DNA of 22,174 bases, from positions 1 through 22,174 of the forward strand of contig DKAS01000006.1 of the NCBI GenBank assembly GCA_002448875.1, read 5' to 3'. Source of the stretch: Proteobacteria bacterium UBA6920 (GTDB lineage: Bacteria > Pseudomonadota > Gammaproteobacteria > SG8-11). Under the pieces are notes generated by a model. The model had not been told where the DNA came from, did not search any database, and saw nothing but the letters and a program-made list of their open reading frames with translations. The position numbers and the translations under genes were made by a program. This document shows positions 6,138 to 13,975 of the stretch, piece after piece (the first letter of the stretch is position 1; each line of letters opens with the position of its first letter).

Positions 6138-8237
6138 ATGACGACTACTTCCTTCCCCAAGTTGTTATCCATATTTTTCGCACGCCAGGACAGTGAGCTT
6201 CACCAGGCGTGCGTCCGCTGGATCTTCAGCGCGGCGTTTTTTGCGCTGATTTTTCTCATGGATTACTACGAAACTCCGGGTGAAGTCAGCCACTATGCGC
6301 TTATTACCGTTTCGATCTTTGTCATCACGTCCTCCGGCATCCTGCTGTCCGCCGCCCATTCCCCGCAAGCCAGTTCACGGCGCAGAATCGCCGGTATCGT
6401 AATCGATATTTTATGCGCCACCGCGCTGCTGATCAGCGGTGGCGCCGCGGGTTCCATCGCTTTTGGCGCCTATCTCTGGGTTACCATCGCCAACGGGTTG
6501 CGCTACGGTCATCGTTACCTGGTTATTGCGCACCTGTCCAGCATGGCGGCGTTTTGTCTGGTGTTGCTGTTCAGCGAATACTGGCGGCAAAACCTCATCC
6601 TTGGCATCAGTCTACTAATATGGCTGTTTCTGCTACCTATTTACGTTTCCAGCCTGTTGCGCAAGCTGGAGGAAAGCGTGCACAGAGCGGAAACCGCCAA
6701 CAAAGCCAAAAGCGCGTTTCTAGCTAATATGAGCCATGAAATCCGCACGCCATTGACCGCCATCATCGGCTATGCGGAAGCCTCCCTGGATGGCGGACAA
6801 AGCAGCGAAGAGCGCAACACCGCCTTGCAAACCATCATGCGCAGCGGTAAACATTTGTTACAGCTGATCAATGATATTCTCGACTTTTCCAAGATCGAAG
6901 CGGACCGCCTGGACCTGGAATACTCCACGGTCGATCCATTTCGTCTGCTGGCTGACGTTATCGCGCTGATCAAGCCGAAGATGGAAAAGAAAGGCCTGAC
7001 CCTCAGCGTCAACTACGAATTTCCCATGCCCGTCCTCATTACCACCGATCCCCTGCGCCTGCAGCAGATACTGTTAAATATATGCAGCAATGCCGTGAAG
7101 TTCACCGCCCAGGGAACGATTTCCTTGACGGCAAGTTGTGACTGGAACAATCAGCAGCTCAGCTTTGCCATTACCGACACCGGCATTGGCATGACCGCCG
7201 AGCAAATGGCCGGTTTGTTTCTACCGTTCCGGCAGGCGGATTCCAGCACCACCCGGCGTTATGGCGGCACAGGTCTGGGATTGAGTCTGTCCAAGCATCT
7301 GGCGGAAAAACTCGGCGGCGCCATCGAGGCACACAGTGAGTTCGGTCAGGGGTCTGTTTTTACCCTGCGCGTCGCCACCGGTCCATTGAACAACGTGGAC
7401 CGGGTTTACGCCGTGCCGCAAATTCAAGCCTTACGGCGTCAGGAAGCCATGGTGTCACAGAAAAATCGCCTCAGCGGCACCATCCTGCTGGCGGAAGACA
7501 ACCCCACCATCCAGAAGCTGCTGACGCTTTTTCTGCGCAAAATGGGCGCCACAGTAACCATCGTCGACAGTGGTGACGCGGCATTGCGCGCGGCGCAGCA
7601 GAAATTCTACGATCTCGTCCTGATGGACATGCAGATGCCGGTAATGTCGGGCGTGGACGCCGTCAGGCAGTTGCGTCATGATGGCTACGACCGGCCCATC
7701 GTCGCTTTGACCGCCAACGCCACCACCGAGGACAAGGTCACCTGCCTGGCCGCCGGCTGCAATGAATTCCTTACCAAGCCGGTTTCGCGCGAACAGCTGT
7801 ATACACTAACGGCAAAATATCTCGCCCGGGAGGCCGCCACCCCGATCGACGATGCCATTGTTTCCACCTTATTGCATGAAGAGCCGTCGTTGCGCCATCT
7901 GGTGGAAACCTACGTGGCGGAATTGCCGGATTACCTGCAGCGGCTGCAGTCCAGCTTTCAGGGAAAGGACTGGACCACCCTGCGCAAGGAGTTGCACGAC
8001 CTCAAAGGCGCCGGCGGCGGTTACGGTTACCCCATGCTGACCAGCCTGGCCGGCGAGGCGGAACGTCAGCTGGCCGATGGCAATCTGCCGGCGGTGGAGA
8101 CCTCGCTGCTCGCCATCAAGCGGTCCATCGATTGCATTCGTCGTGGTCTGGATTCGCCAGCCGGCGCCGCTTACCCGGTCAGCGGCGTTAAACCCTGGAA
8201 AGGTAGCGAAAAAACCTTTGATGGCGGCGCTTCCTGA
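6138..8237 (+). CDS. rpfC: RpfC-like hybrid sensor histidine kinase (DSF receptor)
   Basis: Inner-membrane sensor of DSF; in Xanthomonas it phosphorylates the HD-GYP regulator RpfG and also binds RpfF to limit DSF output. The 699 residues run as follows: short N-terminal segment; about five or six membrane spans between 25 and 172, as in RpfC; HisKA with phospho-accepting His200 in MSHEIRTPL; HATPase with N-box NICSNAVKF (314-322), DTGIGM (347-352) and GGTGLGLS (376-383); receiver domain with Asp454, phospho-Asp497 (LMDMQMP), Thr525 and Lys547; and an Hpt domain with His620 (LHDLKGAG). All phosphorelay residues are intact. A TACAAT -10-like hexamer at 6076-6081 has no good -35. No clear ribosome-binding site precedes the ATG. 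The neighbouring rpfF makes rpfC a firm call over a generic hybrid kinase. Confidence 0.92.
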   Translation: MTTTSFPKLLSIFFARQDSELHQACVRWIFSAAFFALIFLMDYYETPGEVSHYALITVSIFVITSSGILLSAAHSPQASSRRRIAGIVIDILCATALLISGGAAGSIAFGAYLWVTIANGLRYGHRYLVIAHLSSMAAFCLVLLFSEYWRQNLILGISLLIWLFLLPIYVSSLLRKLEESVHRAETANKAKSAFLANMSHEIRTPLTAIIGYAEASLDGGQSSEERNTALQTIMRSGKHLLQLINDILDFSKIEADRLDLEYSTVDPFRLLADVIALIKPKMEKKGLTLSVNYEFPMPVLITTDPLRLQQILLNICSNAVKFTAQGTISLTASCDWNNQQLSFAITDTGIGMTAEQMAGLFLPFRQADSSTTRRYGGTGLGLSLSKHLAEKLGGAIEAHSEFGQGSVFTLRVATGPLNNVDRVYAVPQIQALRRQEAMVSQKNRLSGTILLAEDNPTIQKLLTLFLRKMGATVTIVDSGDAALRAAQQKFYDLVLMDMQMPVMSGVDAVRQLRHDGYDRPIVALTANATTEDKVTCLAAGCNEFLTKPVSREQLYTLTAKYLAREAATPIDDAIVSTLLHEEPSLRHLVETYVAELPDYLQRLQSSFQGKDWTTLRKELHDLKGAGGGYGYPMLTSLAGEAERQLADGNLPAVETSLLAIKRSIDCIRRGLDSPAGAAYPVSGVKPWKGSEKTFDGGAS

Positions 8238-8592
8238 CAGGGAAAACCGCCAAAATTCTTCGGTCTTTTCGCCGCCGCGATACCGCCGACCAAAATATAG
8301 CAGCCGGACGGCGTCCGATAGCCAGACCCCGCGGGGCATCGCAAATAGGCTCCGCAAAGTCTTGCGGCGGTTGAATTCGCGTTTTTTCTTGCCATACTTA
8401 ACTACAGCTCACCTTGGTAGTTTCTTCATCGACGTAATCCGTATCTGCACCGACAGGTAAACCGGCTGCCGCTTGGTCACTTCCTGCCGTCAGCCCAGTC
8501 GTAACTTTTCAACGGCACCCGCCGCGGCGACCAACGTGCTTCGCCGGGACACGCATTGCGTTTTCCGGCCATAAAAATACAGGGGATAAGCA
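8238..8592. other. 355-bp intergenic region between rpfC and the DUF2235 gene
   Basis: No convincing gene on either strand. It holds short G+C-rich inverted repeats (CGGAC-GGC-GTCCG near 8305-8317 and the 10-bp palindrome CCCCGCGGGG near 8328-8337). These could help end rpfC transcription, although no T-run follows. A promoter candidate at 8371-8398 and AGGGG at 8581-8585 serve the downstream gene. Confidence 0.5.
8371..8398 (+). promoter_or_regulatory. Candidate sigma-70 promoter of the DUF2235 gene
   Basis: TTGAAT (8371-8376), a 16-nt spacer, and CATACT (8393-8398), about 195 bp before the start codon. It is the best -35/-10 pair in the gap, but the match is modest and the implied leader is long. 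Confidence 0.3.
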
Positions 8593-10197
8593 ATGAAGAA
8601 TATCATTATTTTCTCAGACGGCACCGGCAATACGACCATCAAGAATCGCGGGACCAATGTCTTCAAGATGTACGAAGCCGTCGAACTGGAGGAGACCGAC
8701 ATTCCCCAGGTAGTAATCTACGACGACGGCGTCGGCACCGAGGACCTCAAACCCGTAAGAATCATCGGTGGCGCTTTCGGTTACGGCCTCAGTCGCAACG
8801 TCAGGCAATTGTATGCCGCCCTGGTGCGCGCCTACCGGCCGGGTGACAAGATTTACCTGTTTGGCTTCAGTCGCGGCGCCTTTACCGTGCGCTACCTCGC
8901 CGCACTGATCTGCAACATCGGCATCATCGACAAGGACCGGACGGAAAACCGCGACGATCCCGCATCCCCGCTCCTCATTCCCACGGACGGTGAACTGCAG
9001 GCGCGTGTCTATCAGGCATTCCGCGAACTCAGGGAAAAAAACCGCGCCTGGCTCGAAATGGCCTATGCGCCGGTGCTGAGCGGCATGCGCTATCTCCTCG
9101 GCTTTGTCGGCCTGAGGCAAATTTTTCCCCGGTTTTATCTGACCATAGGCCCGGAGAAATTCAGCGAGCAATACTGTCACGATCTCAGCGCCAAAGACAC
9201 CAAGGATCCGGTGAAGCTGATCGGCGTCTGGGATACGGTCTGCGCGGTCGGTTTGCCGTTTACCCGTCTGGCCCGGTATTTCAACAAATACATCTACCAC
9301 TACACTTTCTCCGAACATAGCCTGCATCCGTCCATCGCCTATGCCTACCAGGCTTTGTCCATCGACGACCAGCGCGCCACTTTCCATCCCGAAATCTGGG
9401 ATGAAAGCAAGAAACAGGAGCAGCAGAAAATCGAGCAGGTCTGGTTCGCCGGCGTACACGCCAATGTCGGTGGCGGTTACCCGAAACAGGGGATGTCACT
9501 GGTCGCGCTGGATTGGATGCTGGAAAAAGCCCAGCTCAAGGACGATAAAGGCCAGGTGCAGGGCGTGCGCTTCACCCTGGAGGACCTCGCGCATTACAAA
9601 GCGCACAAAAACGTTCACGACAAACTCTATGACTCCCGCGCCGGACTGGCGTTTTTCTATCGCTACAAGCCGCGCGACATCCATAAGCTGTGTCAGGATC
9701 GCGCGGTGTTGCCGCAGATACACGCCAGTGTCATCGAGCGCATTCAACTGGGCAGCGAAGGTTACGCGCCGGGCAATCTGCCGCGACGATTTACGGTGGT
9801 GGACTGGCGCAACAACGATATGAACAAAGCGACTTCCTGGAAAGACATCGTCGGTGACATGCAGAAGAACATCCCGGACACGAAAAATTCCCTGCTCGAC
9901 GAGCCGCGGATGCGGATTTACCGCGATGCCCGCCGCAGCCTGTGCTGGGTTGCCATCCTGTGTTTGCTGGTCGCGGTCTATCTAGTGCTGCCGCAGGCCA
10001 CCGGCATCGGCGACCTGCTTTCGTCCAGCTTTTACCTGAGCACGCTGGCGCAACTGCCACTGTGGGTTTACGAATCGCTGGCCGTTTGCTTTCTGCTCGC
10101 CAGTCTGTTCGAGCTGAAAATGCGCGAACGCTTTTCCAGTTTCTGGCACCGCCTGACCCATGCCAACGGCAGACAGGCAAGGCCGCTGGCAACATAA
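8593..10197 (+). CDS. DUF2235 alpha/beta-hydrolase with C-terminal membrane anchor
   Basis: Predicted lipase-fold hydrolase of the DUF2235 family, to which T6SS Tle1 phospholipase effectors belong. The 534 residues open with the family's IIFSDGTGN strand and loop (5-13). The nucleophile elbow GFSRGAFTVR (91-100) carries Ser93. GVWDTV (211-216, Asp214) and GVHANVGGGYP (287-297, His289) supply the probable acid and base. Two hydrophobic segments near 448-466 and 489-506 predict membrane anchoring of the C-terminus, and there is no signal peptide. AGGGG lies 7 nt before the ATG. It follows rpfC on the same strand, with 355 bp between. No VgrG, PAAR or immunity gene is adjacent, so an effector role is uncertain; a housekeeping membrane lipase or esterase is the alternative. 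The substrate is unknown. Confidence 0.85.
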   Translation: MKNIIIFSDGTGNTTIKNRGTNVFKMYEAVELEETDIPQVVIYDDGVGTEDLKPVRIIGGAFGYGLSRNVRQLYAALVRAYRPGDKIYLFGFSRGAFTVRYLAALICNIGIIDKDRTENRDDPASPLLIPTDGELQARVYQAFRELREKNRAWLEMAYAPVLSGMRYLLGFVGLRQIFPRFYLTIGPEKFSEQYCHDLSAKDTKDPVKLIGVWDTVCAVGLPFTRLARYFNKYIYHYTFSEHSLHPSIAYAYQALSIDDQRATFHPEIWDESKKQEQQKIEQVWFAGVHANVGGGYPKQGMSLVALDWMLEKAQLKDDKGQVQGVRFTLEDLAHYKAHKNVHDKLYDSRAGLAFFYRYKPRDIHKLCQDRAVLPQIHASVIERIQLGSEGYAPGNLPRRFTVVDWRNNDMNKATSWKDIVGDMQKNIPDTKNSLLDEPRMRIYRDARRSLCWVAILCLLVAVYLVLPQATGIGDLLSSSFYLSTLAQLPLWVYESLAVCFLLASLFELKMRERFSSFWHRLTHANGRQARPLAT

Positions 10198-10218
10198 TCC
10201 AGTGGCGACGACGGCAGC

Positions 10219-10240
10219 TGGCGGGCGCTGTTGCCCGCCA
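10219..10240. terminator. Hairpin between convergent genes
   Basis: TGGCGGGC (10219-10226) and GCCCGCCA (10233-10240) form a perfect 8-bp stem with the 6-nt loop GCTGTT. It sits in the 54-bp gap between two converging genes. No T-run follows on either strand, so it is a probable but unconventional bidirectional terminator. Confidence 0.4.
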
Positions 10241-10251
10241 CGGCCACCTGC

Positions 10252-10635
10252 TTAACCTTCGCTGCCCCAGCTCTTGTTTTGTGAATGATAAACCATGGAG
10301 GCGCCTGCGCTGCGATAGTCGAACCAGACGATGTAGCCGACCATGCCGTCGAGTCGATAGCAGGGACATTTTTCCGCAAGCTTCCAGCCGTCCAGCGCCA
10401 GCAAACCCGCCAGTTCCGTTTCACTGGGCAGTCTGCCGTTGGCGCTGCGAAACGCTTCGGCCTCGCGTATCAGAGTTTCGCTGGTGGCGAACTCGGCGCG
10501 ATACACCCAGCGATCCGAAGTAAAGACGTCCCAGAAGATGAGAATACTCATCACCGTGGCGATGGCGATGCTGAGCAGCATCATGACGCGGGCGGGGCCG
10601 CAGGGTTTGGTGGTACTACAGGATTGCGCTGCCAT
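10252..10635 (-). CDS. Hypothetical single-span membrane protein
   Basis: Not recognised. The protein has 127 residues from the ATG at 10635, which has an excellent GGAGGTG just upstream; an in-frame ATG at 10677 has none. A Cys-containing N-terminal stretch (CSTTKPC) precedes one hydrophobic helix (about 17-38), then a helical region with AEAFRSANGRLPSE (59-72) and a CPC pair (Cys90, Cys92). A helix followed by an NGRLP-type turn after an N-terminal span is reminiscent of pilin-like and pseudopilin-like proteins, but no prepilin peptidase site is visible and that link is weak. It converges with the DUF2235 gene, and the upstream PaiB-like gene is about 180 bp away. Codon use fits its surroundings, so it is a real gene of unknown role. 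Confidence 0.7.
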   Translation of the reverse strand: MAAQSCSTTKPCGPARVMMLLSIAIATVMSILIFWDVFTSDRWVYRAEFATSETLIREAEAFRSANGRLPSETELAGLLALDGWKLAEKCPCYRLDGMVGYIVWFDYRSAGASMVYHSQNKSWGSEG

Positions 10636-10812
10636 GAGAACACCTCCGTACCGCACGGCCTGCGGGGACGCCGGCAATCCGCAACTGGCTTGGTAATAAC
10701 CAAGGGCTCAGCGGACGGGTCCCTGCAGTTCCGTTGTCGGCCTGCCTGCATTATAACTTAAGCCCGCCCGCTCGCCAGCGGCGCCATGCGCCAGCCATAA
10801 TTTGCTTATTAT

Positions 10813-11466
10813 TCATCCTGTTACGTCCTGATCCCCAGTGAAGTCCGCGACATAATCCGCCATCTCCCTGGCCGCCGGCGTGCCCAGATCGCGCAAGCCC
10901 GCGGCCACGGTGAGCCGATCCGCCGCCGGCCGGTTCTGGCTGACCTTCCACTTGCCGATCAGAGTGCGGATTTCGATTTCGATGCCGACCACCCCCGCCA
11001 GCAGCGAATCGGTGAACTCCGCCGGTGCGTCGTCCAGCGCCCAGGGCTGAGGAAAAGCAGCTTCATTATGGGCGATCAAGGCCGCGATATGCTGGCGCAC
11101 CCAGTGTTTGTCGTCCCGGACCCGCAGACAACCCCGCGCCTGCACCACCGCGTAGTTCCAGGTGGGAACCACCTTGCCGGTCTGCTGTTTGCTCGCATAC
11201 CAGGATGGAGAGATGTAGGTGTCCGCGCCGTGAAAAATCACCAGCACCTCCTGCCCGTTCGCCGCCTCGCGCCACAGCGGGTTGGCGCGGGCTACATGCC
11301 CCAGCAGGGTGCCGTTGGCCGCGGGGCCGGCTCGCACTTCCATGGGCAGATGATTGGCGCACAAGCCGTCCGGCCCCTGATGCACCAGGGTTGCCAGGGG
11401 ATGGGCTCCGATCAGGGCATGCATGGCCTCGATACTGAGTTGTTCGAACTGTTTGGGAAGATACAT
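10813..11466 (-). CDS. PaiB-like FMN-binding negative transcriptional regulator family protein
   Basis: Split-barrel FMN-binding protein of the PaiB/Pai2 family. Bacillus subtilis PaiB was described as affecting protease synthesis and sporulation; in proteobacteria the role is unclear and may be flavin redox. The 217 residues begin MYLPKQFEQ and show HPLATLV (22-28), the ANHLP loop (37-41), SPSWYASK (86-93), VPTWNY (99-104) and a C-terminal WKVSQNR, all typical of the family. No strong ribosome-binding site precedes the ATG, but the gene starts only 8 nt after the MDR reductase stop codon, so the two are probably coupled. With the flavin monooxygenase upstream, this makes a redox-themed three-gene run. 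Confidence 0.92.
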   Translation of the reverse strand: MYLPKQFEQLSIEAMHALIGAHPLATLVHQGPDGLCANHLPMEVRAGPAANGTLLGHVARANPLWREAANGQEVLVIFHGADTYISPSWYASKQQTGKVVPTWNYAVVQARGCLRVRDDKHWVRQHIAALIAHNEAAFPQPWALDDAPAEFTDSLLAGVVGIEIEIRTLIGKWKVSQNRPAADRLTVAAGLRDLGTPAAREMADYVADFTGDQDVTG

Positions 11467-11474
11467 GGCCGAAT

Positions 11475-12452
11475 TTACACCGCTTCCTGTACCACATCGA
11501 TCACCACCTTGCCGCGGGCATGGCCCGCGCCCAGGTAACGCAAGGCCTCGGCGGTCTGCGCCAGCGGATAATGCCGGTCGATCACCGGCCGTAACTTACC
11601 CGCTGCCAACAGCTCCTTGAGAAAGGCCAGATCCTGAGCGTTGCCCTTGGCGGACAGCAAGGAGAAGGTTTGGCCGCCCTTTTTCGACAACAGCGGTCCG
11701 AACACCATCAATTGAAAAAACAACGACCCTTGGCCACCGATCATCACATACCTGCCACGGGGGGACAGCACCCGTCGGTAGGCGGACAGGGGAACGGCAC
11801 TGTAGGGAGCAACGATCAAGTCATACTGCCTGCCGGCGGTGGTAAAGTCTTCCCGTTTATAGTCGATCACCTGGTCCGCGCCCAATATGCGCGCCTGCTC
11901 CACATTGCCGCTGCTGCACACGGCTGTAACCTCGGCGCCGAAATACTTTGCCAGCTGCACGGTAAAGCTGCCTACTCCGCCCGACGCGCCATTGATCAAT
12001 ACCCGCTGACCGGCAGCAATCCGACCCAGCCGCAAACCCTGCAGCGCCGTCATCGCCGCCAGCGGCACCGCGGCCGCCTGCGCGAACGACAAATTCACCG
12101 GCATCGTTTCCAGGATTGACTCCGGTACCGCCACATATTCCGCGAAACTGCCATGGTTCGGAAAAAGATCGCCGAACACCGCATCCCCCGGCTGGAAGCG
12201 GCGGGAGCCGGCGCCCACCGTCTCCACCCGGCCGGCGACATCGATGCCGAGAATGGAACGCTTCGGTTTGAACAAACCCGCGGCCAGGCGCACGAGAAAG
12301 ATATCGGCGGTCAACAGGTGCCAGTCCGCCATGTTGACGGACGCGGCATGCACCTTGACCAGGACCTCCCCGGCGCGTGGCACGGGTTGGGCGATTTCTC
12401 GCAGTTGCATCACGTCGGGTGAACCGTATCGTTCGTAGACTATTGCTTGCAT
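11475..12452 (-). CDS. Zinc-independent MDR oxidoreductase (quinone reductase-like)
   Basis: NAD(P)H-dependent medium-chain dehydrogenase/reductase of 325 residues. A GroES-like N-terminal domain (about 1-125, with ASVNMADW at 37-44) is followed by a Rossmann domain with GASGGVG (155-161). The catalytic-zinc cysteine and histidine ligands of alcohol dehydrogenases are absent, which places it with quinone oxidoreductase and enoyl reductase types that reduce quinones or alkenals. The cofactor is predicted to be NADPH from family habit, not from a decisive residue. The ATG is preceded by GGGGA 8 nt upstream. It lies 59 bp after the FAD monooxygenase and 8 bp before the PaiB-like gene, suggesting one transcript. 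The substrate is unknown. Confidence 0.93.
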   Translation of the reverse strand: MQAIVYERYGSPDVMQLREIAQPVPRAGEVLVKVHAASVNMADWHLLTADIFLVRLAAGLFKPKRSILGIDVAGRVETVGAGSRRFQPGDAVFGDLFPNHGSFAEYVAVPESILETMPVNLSFAQAAAVPLAAMTALQGLRLGRIAAGQRVLINGASGGVGSFTVQLAKYFGAEVTAVCSSGNVEQARILGADQVIDYKREDFTTAGRQYDLIVAPYSAVPLSAYRRVLSPRGRYVMIGGQGSLFFQLMVFGPLLSKKGGQTFSLLSAKGNAQDLAFLKELLAAGKLRPVIDRHYPLAQTAEALRYLGAGHARGKVVIDVVQEAV

Positions 12453-12511
12453 AGTGATTCCCCACTGGTGATTAACAGCGCATCACAGATTGATTGCCAC
12501 TCCCGCCGGAC

Positions 12512-13681
12512 TCACCCACCCAGAGGCAATTGCTGCCCCCAGCCCCGGGACATGGCCAGGGCGACCTGGCTATAGTCAGTGCGCCGACTGTTTTCGTTAC
12601 GCACTCGGCAGAAATCCGCATCGCGGTTGAACAACGATGCCGCCAGCCCCCGCGCCGCCTGAATGATGCCCGCCGTCTTGTCGAAACGCAGGCTGGCGAA
12701 TTCGCTGAAAACCCGCTGATAGTCGCCGGGATTGGGGGCGAGCAGCCGGGCCAGGTGCCAGGCATCTTCCAGCGCCTGGCAGGCGCCCTGGCCGGAGGTG
12801 GGCAGCGGCGCGTGCGCGGCATCACCGATCATCAGCAGATTGTCGCGGTGCCACACCCGCACCGGATCGTGATCGTGCACATAGATTTTGTTGATACGAT
12901 GTTCGGCGCTGTCACGTATGATTTGCGGCACCGGCGCGGGCCAGTGCGCAAACAGCTGATGCAACTCCCGCCGGTAGGCGGTCGGATCGCGTGTTCCGAT
13001 CTCGGTGCTGGCCACACCTCCCGCCCAATAGGCTTTGCGCGCGGATATCGGCACGATGCCGAAGCGCTCGCCCACACCCCAGAAGTCGCTGACGGCGATT
13101 TCGTCGAAAGTATCCACGGCGGACTCGTACACGCCCACCCAGTTGATGAACCCCTGGTACACCGGGGCGTTGTCGCCACAAACGTAGCGACGCGCCAGCG
13201 AGTTCATGCGGCCGTCGGCGCCGATGATAATGTCGGCGTCCGCACGCTCGCCATTGCTGAAACCGACCCCGGCGCGACCACTATCGCCGCCAGCGATATC
13301 GGTGACTGAATAGCCATGGCGCACCTCGACTCCCAGCATCCGCAGACGCTCGGTGAGAATGTGCTGCAAGTCCTCGCGCAACACCGACAGACTGGGATAA
13401 CCCATCGCGGCATCGATCTGCCGTATATCGATGCTCCCCAGATCCGTGCCGTCACTGGCCCGTCGGTGCATGCGCGCGGGCCGCCCCGCCACCGCCTCGA
13501 CCGGGGACAGCACGCCCAGTTGTTTTAGCACATAGCAAGCGTTGGGCCACAGGACGATGCCGGCCCCCAGCGTCGAAGGCGTTTCCTGCCGTTCGTAAAC
13601 GCAGACCTTGCAGCCGGCTAGCCGCAAGGCGATGGCACTGCTCAGACCGGCCACGCCGGCGCCAAGAATGGCAATATTCAT
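12512..13681 (-). CDS. FAD-dependent class A monooxygenase
   Basis: Single-component flavoprotein hydroxylase of the p-hydroxybenzoate/salicylate hydroxylase family; it would use NAD(P)H and oxygen to hydroxylate an aromatic or related ring. The 389 residues carry the dinucleotide-binding GAGVAG (7-12) with the ribose-binding Glu30, the DG motif GADGR (154-158), and the GD motif IGDAAHAPLPTSGQGA (285-300) that contacts FAD ribose and NAD(P)H. It resembles salicylate- or urate-hydroxylase-like proteins, but the substrate cannot be read from sequence. The ATG at 13681 has only a weak upstream signal. It is the first gene of the run with the MDR reductase and the PaiB-like protein, consistent with oxidation and reduction of a small aromatic or quinone. 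Confidence 0.93.
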   Translation of the reverse strand: MNIAILGAGVAGLSSAIALRLAGCKVCVYERQETPSTLGAGIVLWPNACYVLKQLGVLSPVEAVAGRPARMHRRASDGTDLGSIDIRQIDAAMGYPSLSVLREDLQHILTERLRMLGVEVRHGYSVTDIAGGDSGRAGVGFSNGERADADIIIGADGRMNSLARRYVCGDNAPVYQGFINWVGVYESAVDTFDEIAVSDFWGVGERFGIVPISARKAYWAGGVASTEIGTRDPTAYRRELHQLFAHWPAPVPQIIRDSAEHRINKIYVHDHDPVRVWHRDNLLMIGDAAHAPLPTSGQGACQALEDAWHLARLLAPNPGDYQRVFSEFASLRFDKTAGIIQAARGLAASLFNRDADFCRVRNENSRRTDYSQVALAMSRGWGQQLPLGG

Positions 13682-13975
13682 GGTTTGTACATCTTTATGT
13701 CCGCTCCCGAGGCACTCGTCTATCGCTCCGATTGTAATAACCCACGCCGGTTATTTCATCCCCATCATTTACACCGGCGACCGTCCGGCCTCGGCCATTT
13801 CCCGCCGCGAAATAATAGACTTTACACGGACGGTCTTTTGCAGGGCAAAAACACCTGTTTAAGCTGAAAAAGCGACCACTTTTTACCCAACTTTTTTATA
13901 AATTTCAGTGTGTTGTACTGGTCCGACCCCGATTGGCTTGGTACACTGCGAAAAACGCGCAAGAGGGGGGTCCGG
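13682..13975. other. 294-bp divergent intergenic region
   Basis: Separates the flavin monooxygenase from the outer-membrane barrel gene. An extended -10-like TGGTACACT (13939-13947) lies about 30 bp before the barrel start and is a low-confidence promoter. A 9-bp inverted repeat GACCGTCCG (13779-13787) / CGGACGGTC (13827-13835), 39 nt apart and followed by TTTT, may be structural or chance. No gene is seen. Confidence 0.4.

Noticed and set aside
8614..9459. A 281-codon open frame on the minus strand
   Set aside because: It covers the well-supported DUF2235 catalytic region in antisense and has no domain of its own.
4121..10197. A type VI secretion gene cluster
   Set aside because: Only hcp is present; no sheath, baseplate, VgrG, PAAR, ClpV or membrane-complex gene is in the window.
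13779..13835. 9-bp inverted repeat in the 13.7-14.0 kb gap as a terminator or operator
   Set aside because: The arms are separated by 39 nt, and neither flanking gene ends there. Chance is a sufficient explanation.
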